Source: Janthinobacterium sp. (GTDB lineage: Bacteria; Pseudomonadota; Gammaproteobacteria; Burkholderiales; Burkholderiaceae_D). From it: 39,906 nucleotides of DNA. This document shows, one piece after another, positions 8,145-15,588 of the stretch. Both the position numbers and the translations under genes were made by a program. The notes beneath the pieces were generated by a model. It was given only the letters and a program-made list of their open reading frames with translations. It was not told where the DNA came from and ran no database searches. Numbering within the stretch: position 1 is the first letter of the stretch; every line of letters begins with the position of its first letter. Location: the NCBI RefSeq assembly GCF_009923995.1, contig NZ_RFSK01000054.1:1-39906 (forward strand), given 5' to 3'.

Positions 8145-9539
8145 TTAGCGGGCGGCGCGCAGGCGCTGCAGCGACAGGCGGTTCAGATACCAGGTCAGCA
8201 GCACGGCCGCCACCGTCAGGCCCGTGACGAGGCCGATCCAGAAGCCGGCGGCGGCCATCGGCTGGGCCGGCGACCAGGGGAAGCCGGCCGGCGCCAGGCC
8301 CAGCACGTAGCCGATGGGCAGCGAGAAGCCCCAGAAGGCCAGCAGCTGGATCAGCATCGGCTGGCGCGTCACCTTGTAGCCGCGGATGGCGCAGGACGTC
8401 GCCACCTGCGTGGCGTCGGACAGCTGGAACAGGGCGGCGAACAGCAGCAGCTGCGCGCACAGGGCCTGCACCTGCGGGTCGGACGTGTAGGCTTGCGCGA
8501 TCTGGTGGCGGAAGACGGTGATCAGGGTGGCCGAGACGATGGCCGCCGTCAGCGACATGGCCACGCCCACCCAGGAAATGAAACGGGCGCGGCGCAGGTT
8601 GGCTTCGCCCACGGCGTGGCCCACGCGCGTGACCAGCGCGATGCCGAAGGTGAGCGGCACCATGAAGACGACGGACGAGAAATTGAGGGCAATCTGGTGC
8701 GCCGACACCTGGATCACGCCGAAGCGCGCCACCAGCAGGCTGATGACGCCAAAGGCGCTCACTTCGGCAAAGTACGTCACGCCGATGGGCAGGCCCAGGC
8801 GCAGCATGGGGCCGATGGAGGCCATCTGCGGCCCTTCCCAGTGCGAGAACGGATACGTGGCATGGTAGGCGGGGGCGATGCGTATCCACGCCAGCATGGC
8901 CAGCAGCATCATCCACACGCAGCAGGTGGTGGCCACGGCGCAGCCCACGCCGCCCAGCTTCGGCATGCCCCAGTGGCCGTAGATCAGCAGGTAGTTGACG
9001 AAGATATTCAGCGCCAGCGCGGCCAGCGCGATGACCATCACGGGCTTGGTCTGGTTGATGCTGGTGCTGTAGCCGTACAGCGCGCGGTAGGCGGCGAACG
9101 GCGGCAGGGCGCAGCTGATGATGTGCACGAAGAGCTTGGCCTTGGCGGCGACCGCCGGCTCGAGCATCAGGTGGTCGAACACCAGCGCCGCCATGTTCGT
9201 CAGCAGGCAGGCCACAAGGCCGACGAGCAGCGCCTTCCACAGCGACTGGCGCACGATGTGCGGCACCTGGTCGTGGCGCGCGGCGCCGATTTCATGCGCC
9301 ACGAGGGTATTGATGGCCATCATGATGCCGCTCACGGTGACGAGCACGATGGACCAGATGGCCGCGCCCAGCGACACGGCCGCCAGCTCCTCGGGATTCG
9401 TATGCCCCGTCATGGCCACGTCGGCCGCGCCCATGCCGACCGTGGCCAGCTGGCCGATCAGGATGGGCCAGGCCAGCTTCCACAGCGAGGACACTTCATT
9501 GCGGATGGCGGGCAGGGTGAACGAGGTAGTGTGTGGCAT
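8145..9539 (-). CDS. MATE family multidrug/Na+ (or H+) antiporter
   Basis: A 464-residue inner-membrane transporter with about 12 hydrophobic segments. The N-terminal PILIGQLATVGMGAADVAMTG, the central QIALNFSSVVFMVPL and VGHAVGEAN segments match NorM-type MATE exporters, which expel cationic drugs and metabolites using a Na+ or H+ gradient. I place the start at the ATG at 9539; a TTG 3 codons upstream is possible, and neither has a clear ribosome binding site. It heads a likely two-gene unit with the PhzF-like gene. It diverges from the crystallin cluster with 181 bases between. Confidence 0.88.
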   Translation of the reverse strand: MPHTTSFTLPAIRNEVSSLWKLAWPILIGQLATVGMGAADVAMTGHTNPEELAAVSLGAAIWSIVLVTVSGIMMAINTLVAHEIGAARHDQVPHIVRQSLWKALLVGLVACLLTNMAALVFDHLMLEPAVAAKAKLFVHIISCALPPFAAYRALYGYSTSINQTKPVMVIALAALALNIFVNYLLIYGHWGMPKLGGVGCAVATTCCVWMMLLAMLAWIRIAPAYHATYPFSHWEGPQMASIGPMLRLGLPIGVTYFAEVSAFGVISLLVARFGVIQVSAHQIALNFSSVVFMVPLTFGIALVTRVGHAVGEANLRRARFISWVGVAMSLTAAIVSATLITVFRHQIAQAYTSDPQVQALCAQLLLFAALFQLSDATQVATSCAIRGYKVTRQPMLIQLLAFWGFSLPIGYVLGLAPAGFPWSPAQPMAAAGFWIGLVTGLTVAAVLLTWYLNRLSLQRLRAAR

Positions 9540-9620
9540 GGGCGGCAAGCTTGACTAAAGACAAGATTCTACTGGCATTCGCCGCACTTGTCCGCGCGGC
9601 ACTTCCTGCCCGGTAATCAT

Positions 9621-9686
9621 TTGTTACAGCTAATAGTGACGAGCGCGGCTAGACTGCGTGCTCTATTTGGCAAGATGACCAAATAG
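9621..9686 (+). promoter_or_regulatory. Putative control region of crystallin gene 1
   Basis: TTGTTACA (9621-9628) is followed after 20 bases by CTAGACT (9649-9655), a layout repeated upstream of crystallin genes 2 and 4. Downstream lies a perfect 8-bp inverted repeat, CTATTTGG (9663-9670) and CCAAATAG (9679-9686), of operator type and placed in the probable transcript leader. Assignment as promoter plus operator is inference. Confidence 0.45.
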
Positions 9687-9720
9687 TCACACCGTAACAC
9701 CCTGACTATGGAGCATGACC

Positions 9721-10407
9721 ATGTTGACACACACCCTGAGGTGCGCCCTGCTGCTGGGCGCCGCCCTGACGGCCGAACTGGCCGCCGCCGGCGAACTGAC
9801 CCTGTATTCGCGCGACGATTATCTCGGCCGCTCGCACACCGTGCGCGACGCCATCCCCGACCTGGAGGACGTGCGCTTCAATGACACGACGCAGAGCATC
9901 CGCGTGCGCTCCGGCCTGTGGGAAGCGTGCGAGGAAGCGGACTTTCGCGGCGCCTGCTTCCTGCTCGAGGCGGGGGACTATCCTTCGCTCGACGGCCACG
10001 CCAACCGGATCACCTCGCTGCGCGAAGTGCGCGGCGGCCGGGACGGCAGCTATCCCGGGCGCGGCCATGACCGCGACCGGGACCGCGACTGGGAGCGCGA
10101 GCGGGAATGGGACGGCCGCCGCGACCGCGAGCGCGGCTACCTGCCTGGCCGCGCGCTGGGCGGCGAACTGACTTTTTACACGCGCGACGATTTCGCCGGC
10201 CGCAGCTTGACCGTGCGCAACAGTTCAGCCGATTTGCGCGAGCGCGATTTCAATGACACGGTGCAGAGCGTGCGCGTGCGGTCGGGCTACTGGGAAGTGT
10301 GCGAGGAGGTCCGTTTCCGCGGCCGCTGCCGCACGCTGGGCCCCGGTGACTATGCCAGCCTGGAACGCATGAGCAACCGCATCTCTTCGGTGCGCGAAGT
10401 GCGCTGA
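9721..10407 (+). CDS. Secreted beta/gamma-crystallin protein, two domains
   Basis: A 228-residue exported protein: signal peptide (about residues 1-24, ending LAAAG), one beta/gamma-crystallin domain (about 24-105), a very charged linker rich in Arg, Asp and Glu (about 108-145), then a second domain (about 148-228). Each domain carries two N/D-N/D-x-x-S/T-S-like clamp motifs (FNDTTQS and NRITS; FNDTVQS and NRISS), the family's calcium-binding signature, though some positions here are atypical, so calcium binding may be weaker than in the later paralogues. Each domain also has a Cys pair nine residues apart (CEEADFRGAC type), a likely disulphide. The ATG at 9721 is preferred over 9715 because GGAG lies at the right distance only for it. 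First of five tandem paralogues. Confidence 0.88.
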   Translation: MLTHTLRCALLLGAALTAELAAAGELTLYSRDDYLGRSHTVRDAIPDLEDVRFNDTTQSIRVRSGLWEACEEADFRGACFLLEAGDYPSLDGHANRITSLREVRGGRDGSYPGRGHDRDRDRDWEREREWDGRRDRERGYLPGRALGGELTFYTRDDFAGRSLTVRNSSADLRERDFNDTVQSVRVRSGYWEVCEEVRFRGRCRTLGPGDYASLERMSNRISSVREVR

Positions 10408-10435
10408 CGCCGCGCGCGGCGCGGCAAGTGACGCC

Positions 10436-10459
10436 AACAGGCTCCCACGGGGGCCTGTT
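10436..10459 (+). terminator. Terminator after crystallin gene 1
   Basis: AACAGGC and GCCTGTT enclose complementary CCC/GGG bases, giving a stem of about 10 bp, followed by ATTGCTTTTGG. It lies 28 bases after the stop and suggests that gene 1 ends as its own transcript. Confidence 0.65.
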
Positions 10460-10498
10460 ATTGCTTTTGGTAACAATTTATTGTGCTTTTCGCATACT

Positions 10499-10532
10499 TT
10501 GTTACACCGTTTTTTGTGCGGATGGCTACACT
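10499..10532 (+). promoter_or_regulatory. Putative control motif of crystallin gene 2
   Basis: TTGTTACA (10499-10506), 19 bases, then CTACACT (10526-10532), matching the arrangement before crystallin genes 1 and 4. TACACT could be a -10 box about 54 bases before the ATG. The spacing is too long for TTGTTA to be a normal sigma-70 -35 box, so TTGTTACA may be a regulator site. Confidence 0.4.
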
Positions 10533-10585
10533 GACAGCAGTTGTCATGTCGATCACTTATCGTTACCGCCACCGGAGACCTCCCC

Positions 10586-11461
10586 ATGAATCGCCCGTTC
10601 GCCTTCGCCCTGCTATGCGCCAGTTCCCTGTTTGTCCACCTCGCCGCACAGGCCGGCGAAATCCGCCTGTACACCGACGATAATTTCAAGGGACGCGTGG
10701 TGGTCTTGCGCGACACGACGGACGACCTGTCGCGCGTCAATTTCAACGATGCCGCGTCGAGCATCAAGGTCGAGTCGGGCACGTGGGACGTGTGCACGCA
10801 TTCCGACTTCAAGGGTGACTGCAAGACCCTGGCACCGGGCGAGTACCGTTCGCTGCCGGGCATGAACGACCAGATTTCCTCCGTGCGCGAACTTGGCGGC
10901 AGCAGCGGCAGCGGCAGCGGCAGCGGTGGACGGCGCGCGGCGCTGGAACTGTTTGCCGACGGCGGCCAGCGCGGCGCGTCGGCGGGCGTGAATTCGGACC
11001 GCGACGACCTGGTCGACATCGGCTTCAACGACCGCGCCAGCAGCGCGCGCATCGAATACGGCTACTGGCAGCTGTGCAGCGATTCCAACTACCGCGGCAG
11101 CTGCCGCGTCTTCGGGCCGGGCAGCCACGATGACCTGGGCGGCCTGAACGGGCGCGTGTCGTCGGCGCGCATGGTCGATCCGCGCGAGGAGAACCGTCCG
11201 CAAAATAACGAGGGACTGGTGGTGCTGTACGGCCGCGCCTTCCTGAAGGGCCCCGGGCTGCAGGTGAACCGCGATGTCAGCGACCTGGTGCACCTGAACT
11301 TCAACGACCAGGCCGCCTCCATGGTCATCAACGAAGGCACGTGGGAAGTGTGCACGGATTCGCAGTTCAACGGCAGTTGCGAGCGCAAGGGACCGGGCAA
11401 GTATGAAACCCTGAGCACGACGCTGGAAAAGCGCATTTCCTCGCTGCGCCGCCTGTATTGA
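10586..11461 (+). CDS. Secreted beta/gamma-crystallin protein, three domains
   Basis: A 291-residue protein with a signal peptide (about 1-22, ending AAQAG) and three crystallin domains at about 22-105, 118-203 and 212-291. Domains 1 and 2 are joined by a Gly-Ser repeat linker. Clamp motifs are FNDAASS/NDQISS, FNDRASS/NGRVSS and FNDQAAS/EKRISS, so domain 1 has two close-to-ideal calcium motifs while domains 2 and 3 have one degenerate motif each. Every domain keeps the Cys-x9-Cys pair after a conserved Trp (WDVC, WQLC, WEVC). The start is the ATG following CCGGAGACC. The 3' UTR is short (90 bases to gene 3) with only a weak GCGCC-GGCGC hairpin, so some read-through to gene 3 is plausible. Confidence 0.88.
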   Translation: MNRPFAFALLCASSLFVHLAAQAGEIRLYTDDNFKGRVVVLRDTTDDLSRVNFNDAASSIKVESGTWDVCTHSDFKGDCKTLAPGEYRSLPGMNDQISSVRELGGSSGSGSGSGGRRAALELFADGGQRGASAGVNSDRDDLVDIGFNDRASSARIEYGYWQLCSDSNYRGSCRVFGPGSHDDLGGLNGRVSSARMVDPREENRPQNNEGLVVLYGRAFLKGPGLQVNRDVSDLVHLNFNDQAASMVINEGTWEVCTDSQFNGSCERKGPGKYETLSTTLEKRISSLRRLY

Positions 11462-11551
11462 GCTTTTTGCGCCGGCTGGCGCTTGTTACAATGGCACCCT
11501 GGCGTCCTGGCCAGGCAAATCATCACCAAAGAATGAAGAATGGAGTAAATC

Positions 11552-12529
11552 ATGACGGGCCCTTTCAAACACGCGCTGGCATGCGCGGCGACCCTGCTGC
11601 TCTCCCTGGGGGCACATGCGGCCGCCCATGCGGGCGAAATCACCCTGTTCGAGGATGATAATTTCCGTGGCCGCGCGGTGACCCTGCGCGAAACGACGGA
11701 CGACCTGTCGCGCCTGGGCTTCAACGACAAGGCGTCGAGCATCATGGTGCGTTCGGGAACGTGGGACGTGTGCACGGATTCCGGCTTTCGCGGCAATTGC
11801 CGCACCCTGGGACCGGGCGAGTACCGCTCGCTGCCGGGCATGAACGACGCCATCACCTCGGTGCGCGAATCGGGCCGCGGCGATGGCTACAATCCCGGGC
11901 GCCCGGGACGCGATCCCGATCGCGGCAACGGCGGCTACGGCCGCGGCTCGACCCTGGAAGTGTATTCGGGCGCGGGCCAGAACGGCGGCTCGGCGCGCCT
12001 GAACCGCGACACGGACGATTTCGTCAACATCGGCTTCAATGACCGCACCACCAGCATCGTCATCTACAACGGCTACTGGCAGCTGTGCAGCGATTCGAAC
12101 TACAACGGCACCTGCCGCATTTTCGGCCCTGGCCGCCACGACGACCTGGGACGCGGCCTCGATGGGCGCGTTTCGTCGGCGCGCATGGTCGACGAGCGCG
12201 AGGCGCGGCGCCAGCAGCAGTACGAGCAGCCCTACCAGCAGCCGCAGTATCCGCAATACCAGCAGCCGCAGTACCAGCAGCGCGGCGCCATCGTGCTGTT
12301 CCCCGATGCGGGCATGCGCGGCGAACCGCTGGCGCTGGACCGCAACGCGGAAGACCTGGTGCGCTACAACTTCAACGACCGCGCCTCGTCCATCGTCGTC
12401 AACGAGGGGCAGTGGGAAGTGTGCAGCGACTCGAACTTCCGTGGCCGCTGCGAAGTGATCGGGCCGGGCGAGTATGGCCGCCTGAATGGCATGGAAAACC
12501 AGATCTCCTCGGTGCGCCGCGTGCGCTGA
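11552..12529 (+). CDS. Secreted beta/gamma-crystallin protein, three domains
   Basis: A 325-residue protein: signal peptide to about residue 28 (AAHAG), then three crystallin domains at about 28-110, 133-215 and 245-325. A Gly/Arg/Pro linker joins the first two and a Gln/Tyr/Pro-rich linker (repeated YQQPQ units, about 220-243) joins the last two. Clamp motifs are FNDKASS/NDAITS, FNDRTTS/DGRVSS and FNDRASS/ENQISS. Each domain has the Trp-anchored Cys-x9-Cys pair. GGAG stands 8 bases before the ATG. Domains 1-3 line up one-to-one with those of gene 2, so the two genes are probably a whole-gene duplication in which only the linkers diverged strongly. TTGTTACA also occurs upstream (11483) but without the partner block. 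Confidence 0.88.
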   Translation: MTGPFKHALACAATLLLSLGAHAAAHAGEITLFEDDNFRGRAVTLRETTDDLSRLGFNDKASSIMVRSGTWDVCTDSGFRGNCRTLGPGEYRSLPGMNDAITSVRESGRGDGYNPGRPGRDPDRGNGGYGRGSTLEVYSGAGQNGGSARLNRDTDDFVNIGFNDRTTSIVIYNGYWQLCSDSNYNGTCRIFGPGRHDDLGRGLDGRVSSARMVDEREARRQQQYEQPYQQPQYPQYQQPQYQQRGAIVLFPDAGMRGEPLALDRNAEDLVRYNFNDRASSIVVNEGQWEVCSDSNFRGRCEVIGPGEYGRLNGMENQISSVRRVR

Positions 12530-12554
12530 TGCCCGCCTGACGCCATGCCGACAG

Positions 12555-12589
12555 GCCGCCTGCCGGGTGCATCCCGCCAGGCGGCTTTT
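12555..12589 (+). terminator. Terminator after crystallin gene 3
   Basis: GCCGCCTG-C-CGGG, a TGCAT loop, then CCCG-C-CAGGCGGC and TTTT: a 12-bp stem with one symmetric mismatch and a U-tract. It separates gene 3 from gene 4. Confidence 0.88.
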
Positions 12590-12624
12590 ACATTCCCTGC
12601 CGTGTGCTGACATTTGCTTGCCCT

Positions 12625-12659
12625 TTGTTACACTCGCCGCCTGCCGCCTGGTCTACACT
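12625..12659 (+). promoter_or_regulatory. Putative control motif of crystallin gene 4
   Basis: TTGTTACA (12625-12632), 20 bases, CTACACT (12653-12659), the same two-block layout as before genes 1 and 2. The block lies downstream of the gene 3 terminator, where a fresh promoter is needed. Confidence 0.42.
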
Positions 12660-12689
12660 GGCGAAAATGTAATCCGTATTGGAGTTGTC

Positions 12690-13370
12690 ATGGTTCGATC
12701 TTTCCGCCCCGCGCTGTTGTGCGCAGCCACCTTACTTGCCCCTGCCAGCGCGCTTGCCGGCGAAATCACCCTGTTCGAGGACGCCGGTTTCCGTGGCCGT
12801 CCCGTTACCCTGCGTTCCGACGCGGGCGACCTGTCGCGCATGGGCTTCAACGACAAGACCTCCAGCATCATCGTGCGCTCGGGGACGTGGGAAGTGTGCA
12901 AGGACGCCAATTACCGCGGCGCCTGCCGCACCTTGCAGCCGGGCCGCTACAGCAGCATGCCGGGCATGAACGATGCCATCTCCTCGGTGCGCGAAGTGGG
13001 CCGTCCCGGCCACGGCGGCGGCGACCACCGTCCTTACCCGCCGCGTCCTCCGCGTCCGGAGCCGGAGCGCCCGTATCCCGGGTATCCCGGGCATGGCGGC
13101 GGCCACCGTCCCGACGCGAACGGCGCCGTGCTGATGTTCCCCGATGCGGGCATGCGCGGCCGGCCCGTGCGCCTGGACCGCGAAGTGCGCGACTTGAGCC
13201 GCTACGGCTTCAATGACCGCGCCGAATCGATCGTCGTCAATTACGGCCGCTGGGAATTCTGCGTCGACGCCAACTTCCGTGGCCGCTGCGTCGTCATGGG
13301 ACCGGGCAGCTATGGCCGCCTGCACGGAGGACTGGACCGCCGCATCTCCTCGGTGCGCCGCGTGCGCTAG
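12690..13370 (+). CDS. Secreted beta/gamma-crystallin protein, two domains
   Basis: A 226-residue exported protein with signal peptide (about 1-23, ending SALAG), a first crystallin domain (about 23-106), a Pro/His/Gly/Arg linker (about 108-145) and a second domain (about 146-226). Clamp motifs are FNDKTSS/NDAISS in domain 1 (two ideal motifs) and FNDRAES/DRRISS in domain 2. Cys pairs are kept (CKDANYRGAC; CVDANFRGRC). TTGGAG precedes the ATG. Domain 1 is very close to the single domain of gene 5 (same KTSS motif and LQPGRY turn), and domain 2 resembles the last domain of gene 3 (shared MFPDAGMRG/LFPDAGMRG start). The arrangement suggests domain shuffling within the cluster. Confidence 0.88.
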   Translation: MVRSFRPALLCAATLLAPASALAGEITLFEDAGFRGRPVTLRSDAGDLSRMGFNDKTSSIIVRSGTWEVCKDANYRGACRTLQPGRYSSMPGMNDAISSVREVGRPGHGGGDHRPYPPRPPRPEPERPYPGYPGHGGGHRPDANGAVLMFPDAGMRGRPVRLDREVRDLSRYGFNDRAESIVVNYGRWEFCVDANFRGRCVVMGPGSYGRLHGGLDRRISSVRRVR

Positions 13371-13447
13371 GCGAATTGCCTTTCCTATTGCGCCGCTGCC
13401 ACTACACTGACCTTTACTCATCCCTGCTCATTTCTCTCGGAGGCACC

Positions 13448-13849
13448 ATGTTCAGCTCTTTCCGGCCCGTCCTGTTCTGCACCGTCGCCTTCCTCGCGCC
13501 GGTGGCCGCCTTTGCCGGCGAAATGATCCTGTTCCAGGATGCCAATTTCCAGGGCCGCAGCCTCAGCCTGCGTTCCGATGCGAGCGACTTGTCGCGCCAG
13601 GGTTTCAATGACAAGACGTCGAGCGTGATCGTGCGCTCGGGCACCTGGGAAGTGTGCAAGGATGCCCGTTATCGCGGCGAATGCCGCGTGCTGCAGCCGG
13701 GCCGCTACAGGACGGTGCCGATGAACGACGCCATTTCCTCGGCGCGTGAAGTACGCGGCAAGGGCCGTGGCGATGGCCGCGATAATGGCCACGATAACGG
13801 CCGTAACCACGGCAATGGCGGGCCGGATGCGCCGCCGCGCCGCTACTGA
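13448..13849 (+). CDS. Secreted single-domain beta/gamma-crystallin protein
   Basis: A 133-residue protein: signal peptide (about 1-23, ending AAFAG), one crystallin domain (about 23-104) with FNDKTSS and MNDAISS clamp motifs and the CKDARYRGEC pair, then a 29-residue hydrophilic tail rich in Gly, Asn, Asp, Arg and His that would be disordered. The tail looks like the linker of a two-domain protein whose second domain was lost. CTCGGAGG precedes the ATG. A TACACT box (13403-13408) lies 39 bases upstream but TTGTTACA is missing here. The 77-base gap from gene 4 contains no strong terminator, so genes 4 and 5 could share a transcript. Confidence 0.87.
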   Translation: MFSSFRPVLFCTVAFLAPVAAFAGEMILFQDANFQGRSLSLRSDASDLSRQGFNDKTSSVIVRSGTWEVCKDARYRGECRVLQPGRYRTVPMNDAISSAREVRGKGRGDGRDNGHDNGRNHGNGGPDAPPRRY

Positions 13850-13854
13850 TGCCC

Positions 13855-13909
13855 CTTGCGCGTGCCGGAGCGGGGGCGGCTGCCCCGCTCCGTAGCACGG
13901 CGCAAGTTT
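13855..13909 (+). terminator. Large hairpin terminator closing the crystallin cluster
   Basis: CTTGCGC-GTGC-CGGAGCGGGG pairs with CCCCGCTCCG-TA-GCAC-G-GCGCAAG, about 21 paired bases interrupted only by small bulges, followed by TTT. It begins 5 bases after the gene 5 stop and separates the cluster from cbpA. Confidence 0.75.
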
Positions 13910-13963
13910 GCGGCAATTCGTGTACTCTTCCCACAGGCGGTTCAACCATGGGGAGCGAGCACG

Positions 13964-14884
13964 GTGGAATACAAGGACTACTACAAGGAACTTGGCGTCG
14001 AGAAGACGGCGACCGAGGCCGAAATCAAGAAGGCGTACCGCAAGCTGGTACGCAAATACCATCCCGACGTCAGCAAGGAACCGGACGCCGACAAGCGCAC
14101 CAAGGCCCTGAATGAAGCCTACGGCGTGCTGGGCGACCCGGAAAAGCGCGCCGCCTACGATGAACTGGGGCGTAACCAGGGCGCGCAGGGCCAGCCCTTC
14201 CGGCCGCCGCCGGACTGGGGCTCGGGCTACGAATCGTCGGGCGTCGACGACAGCGACTTCTTTGCCGACCTGTTTGCCCACGTGGGCGGACGGCGCCGCG
14301 CCAACAGCACTTTCCAGATGCAGGGCGAGGACAGCCACGCCGCCATCACCATCGACCTGCAGGACAGCTACCAGGGCGCCAAGCGCCACATCGTCATGCG
14401 CGTGCCGGAAGCCGATGCGCAGGGCCACGTCGTCACGCGCGAGCGCACCCTGGAAGTGACGATACCGAAAGGCGTCACGGAAGGGCAGCAGCTGCGCATG
14501 AAGGGCCAGGGCCATCCTGGCAGCGGCGGCGCGCCCGCCGGCGACCTGTACCTGGAAATCCGCTTCCAGCCCGACGCGCGCTACAAGGTGGAAGGGCGCG
14601 ACGTGTTCGAGACGGTGCCCGTGACGCCATGGGAGGCGGCGCTGGGCGGCGAGATCGCCGTGCCCACGCCATCGGGCACCGTGGCCGTCACCGTACCGCC
14701 CAATTCGCAGACGGGACGCAAGCTGCGCCTGAAGGGGCGCGGCATTCCCGCCGCCCAGCCGGGCGACCTGTATCTGCTGCTGGAAGTGGTGCTGCCGCCG
14801 GCGAACGACGCGAGGGCGCGCGAACTGTATGAAACCATGGCGCGCGAGATGGCTTTCAATCCGCGCCAGAAGCTGGGAGCGTAA
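13964..14884 (+). CDS. cbpA: DnaJ-family co-chaperone CbpA
   Basis: A 306-residue type II J protein. The J domain (residues 1-70) begins EYKDYYKELGVEKTA and has the HPD tripeptide in RKYHPDVSK that stimulates DnaK ATPase. A short Gly/Phe-poor linker follows, then two C-terminal substrate-binding domains (about 115-190 and 195-280), without the zinc-finger of DnaJ. I chose the GTG start (VEYKDYY) since it follows GGGAG and the protein then begins exactly as the family does; upstream in-frame codons read as non-coding. It is immediately followed, after 3 bases, by the modulator gene cbpM, the classic arrangement. Confidence 0.93.
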   Translation: MEYKDYYKELGVEKTATEAEIKKAYRKLVRKYHPDVSKEPDADKRTKALNEAYGVLGDPEKRAAYDELGRNQGAQGQPFRPPPDWGSGYESSGVDDSDFFADLFAHVGGRRRANSTFQMQGEDSHAAITIDLQDSYQGAKRHIVMRVPEADAQGHVVTRERTLEVTIPKGVTEGQQLRMKGQGHPGSGGAPAGDLYLEIRFQPDARYKVEGRDVFETVPVTPWEAALGGEIAVPTPSGTVAVTVPPNSQTGRKLRLKGRGIPAAQPGDLYLLLEVVLPPANDARARELYETMAREMAFNPRQKLGA

Positions 14885-14887
14885 ATC

Positions 14888-15199
14888 ATGACCAACAACG
14901 TAATCGGCGTACTGCTCGAGGATTCCGCCCTGAGTCTGGAAGAACTGGCGCGCGCCTGCGCCGTGGAGCCGGACTGGGTGGTGCAGCATGTGCAGACGGG
15001 CGTGCTGCTGCAAAATGGCCCGCCGCCTGGCCAGCTGACGGCCTGGCGCTTCACCAGCCTGGACCTGGTGCGCGCGCGCCGCCTGCGCGAGATCGAATCC
15101 GTCTTCGACGCCAACGCGGAACTGGCCGCGCTGGTTGTCGACCTGTCGGAAGAAGTGGCGCGCCTGCGCCGCCGCCTGCACGTGCTGGGCGTGGACTAG
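14888..15199 (+). CDS. cbpM: Chaperone modulator CbpM
   Basis: A 103-residue MerR-HTH-like protein of the CbpM family. It starts LLEDSALSLEELARACAVEP, has the WVVQHVQTG segment and ends with a long helix (EVARLRRRLHVLG). CbpM binds the J domain of CbpA and blocks its co-chaperone and DNA-binding activities. It lies 3 bases downstream of cbpA, so the two are translated from one message and kept in stoichiometry. The stop is 3 bases from that of the convergent small gene. Confidence 0.88.
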   Translation: MTNNVIGVLLEDSALSLEELARACAVEPDWVVQHVQTGVLLQNGPPPGQLTAWRFTSLDLVRARRLREIESVFDANAELAALVVDLSEEVARLRRRLHVLGVD

Positions 15200-15202
15200 G
15201 CC

Positions 15203-15430
15203 TTATTCAGGTTCGCCGTGGCGCGCCACGGTGAGCCTGGAAATATAGAATTGCCCGTCAACGACGACGCGGTGCGGGATGCCGGCCACGTCGAAGCCGG
15301 GGCCGCCGTCTTCCATCCATTCCTGCGCCACGGCGTCGAACTGCTGCGGCGTCATGCGCAGCATCTGCGCCGTGATGACGAAGCGCGCGCCAGGTTTTTG
15401 CTTGTTGACGAAGTCGTCGATGCCGGCCAT
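15203..15430 (-). CDS. Conserved hypothetical small protein
   Basis: A 75-residue soluble protein starting MAGIDDFVNKQKPGARFVI and ending ISRLTVARHGEPE. I do not recognise a named family. The composition is ordinary, without membrane segments, and the ATG follows GAAGAGA at good spacing, which supports real coding. It is convergent with cbpM (3-base gap). Its upstream region contains a short inverted-terminus element at 15461-15540, so its promoter must lie in or around that element. Confidence 0.6.
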   Translation of the reverse strand: MAGIDDFVNKQKPGARFVITAQMLRMTPQQFDAVAQEWMEDGGPGFDVAGIPHRVVVDGQFYISRLTVARHGEPE

Positions 15431-15460
15431 GGGAAATCTCTTCAAGGTTGTGTCTGAAAT

Positions 15461-15540
15461 TGGGGTCAGACCCCCGGACACGTTGGCACTAAGCTTTGCG
15501 TTGGCGGTGTTGAGGGACTCGGCGTCCCCGTCTGACCCCA
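15461..15540. mobile_element. Short element with TGGGGTCAGAC inverted termini
   Basis: An 80-bp block begins TGGGGTCAGAC and ends with its exact reverse complement GTCTGACCCCA. The left end extends into the self-complementary TGGGGTCAGACCCC. No coding capacity. GGGGTCAGACCCC-type palindromes are, to my knowledge, common as dispersed repeats in proteobacteria, sometimes with REP-associated tyrosine transposases, but no transposase is in view. Classification as a non-autonomous mobile repeat is inference. Confidence 0.5.
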
Positions 15541-15588
15541 GCATTTGTTTGGGGTTTGTTGAGGCATGATACCCGCCCGCGCGCGCTT

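Noticed and set aside
7971..9554. Long plus-strand frame opposite the MATE gene
   Set aside because: His/Gln/Arg-rich shadow of a membrane protein gene; the transporter reading has regular hydrophobic segments.
9721..13849. Phage tail or adhesin repeat proteins
   Set aside because: The regular FND-x-x-S clamps, Trp-Cys pairs and signal peptides are specific for beta/gamma-crystallin domains.
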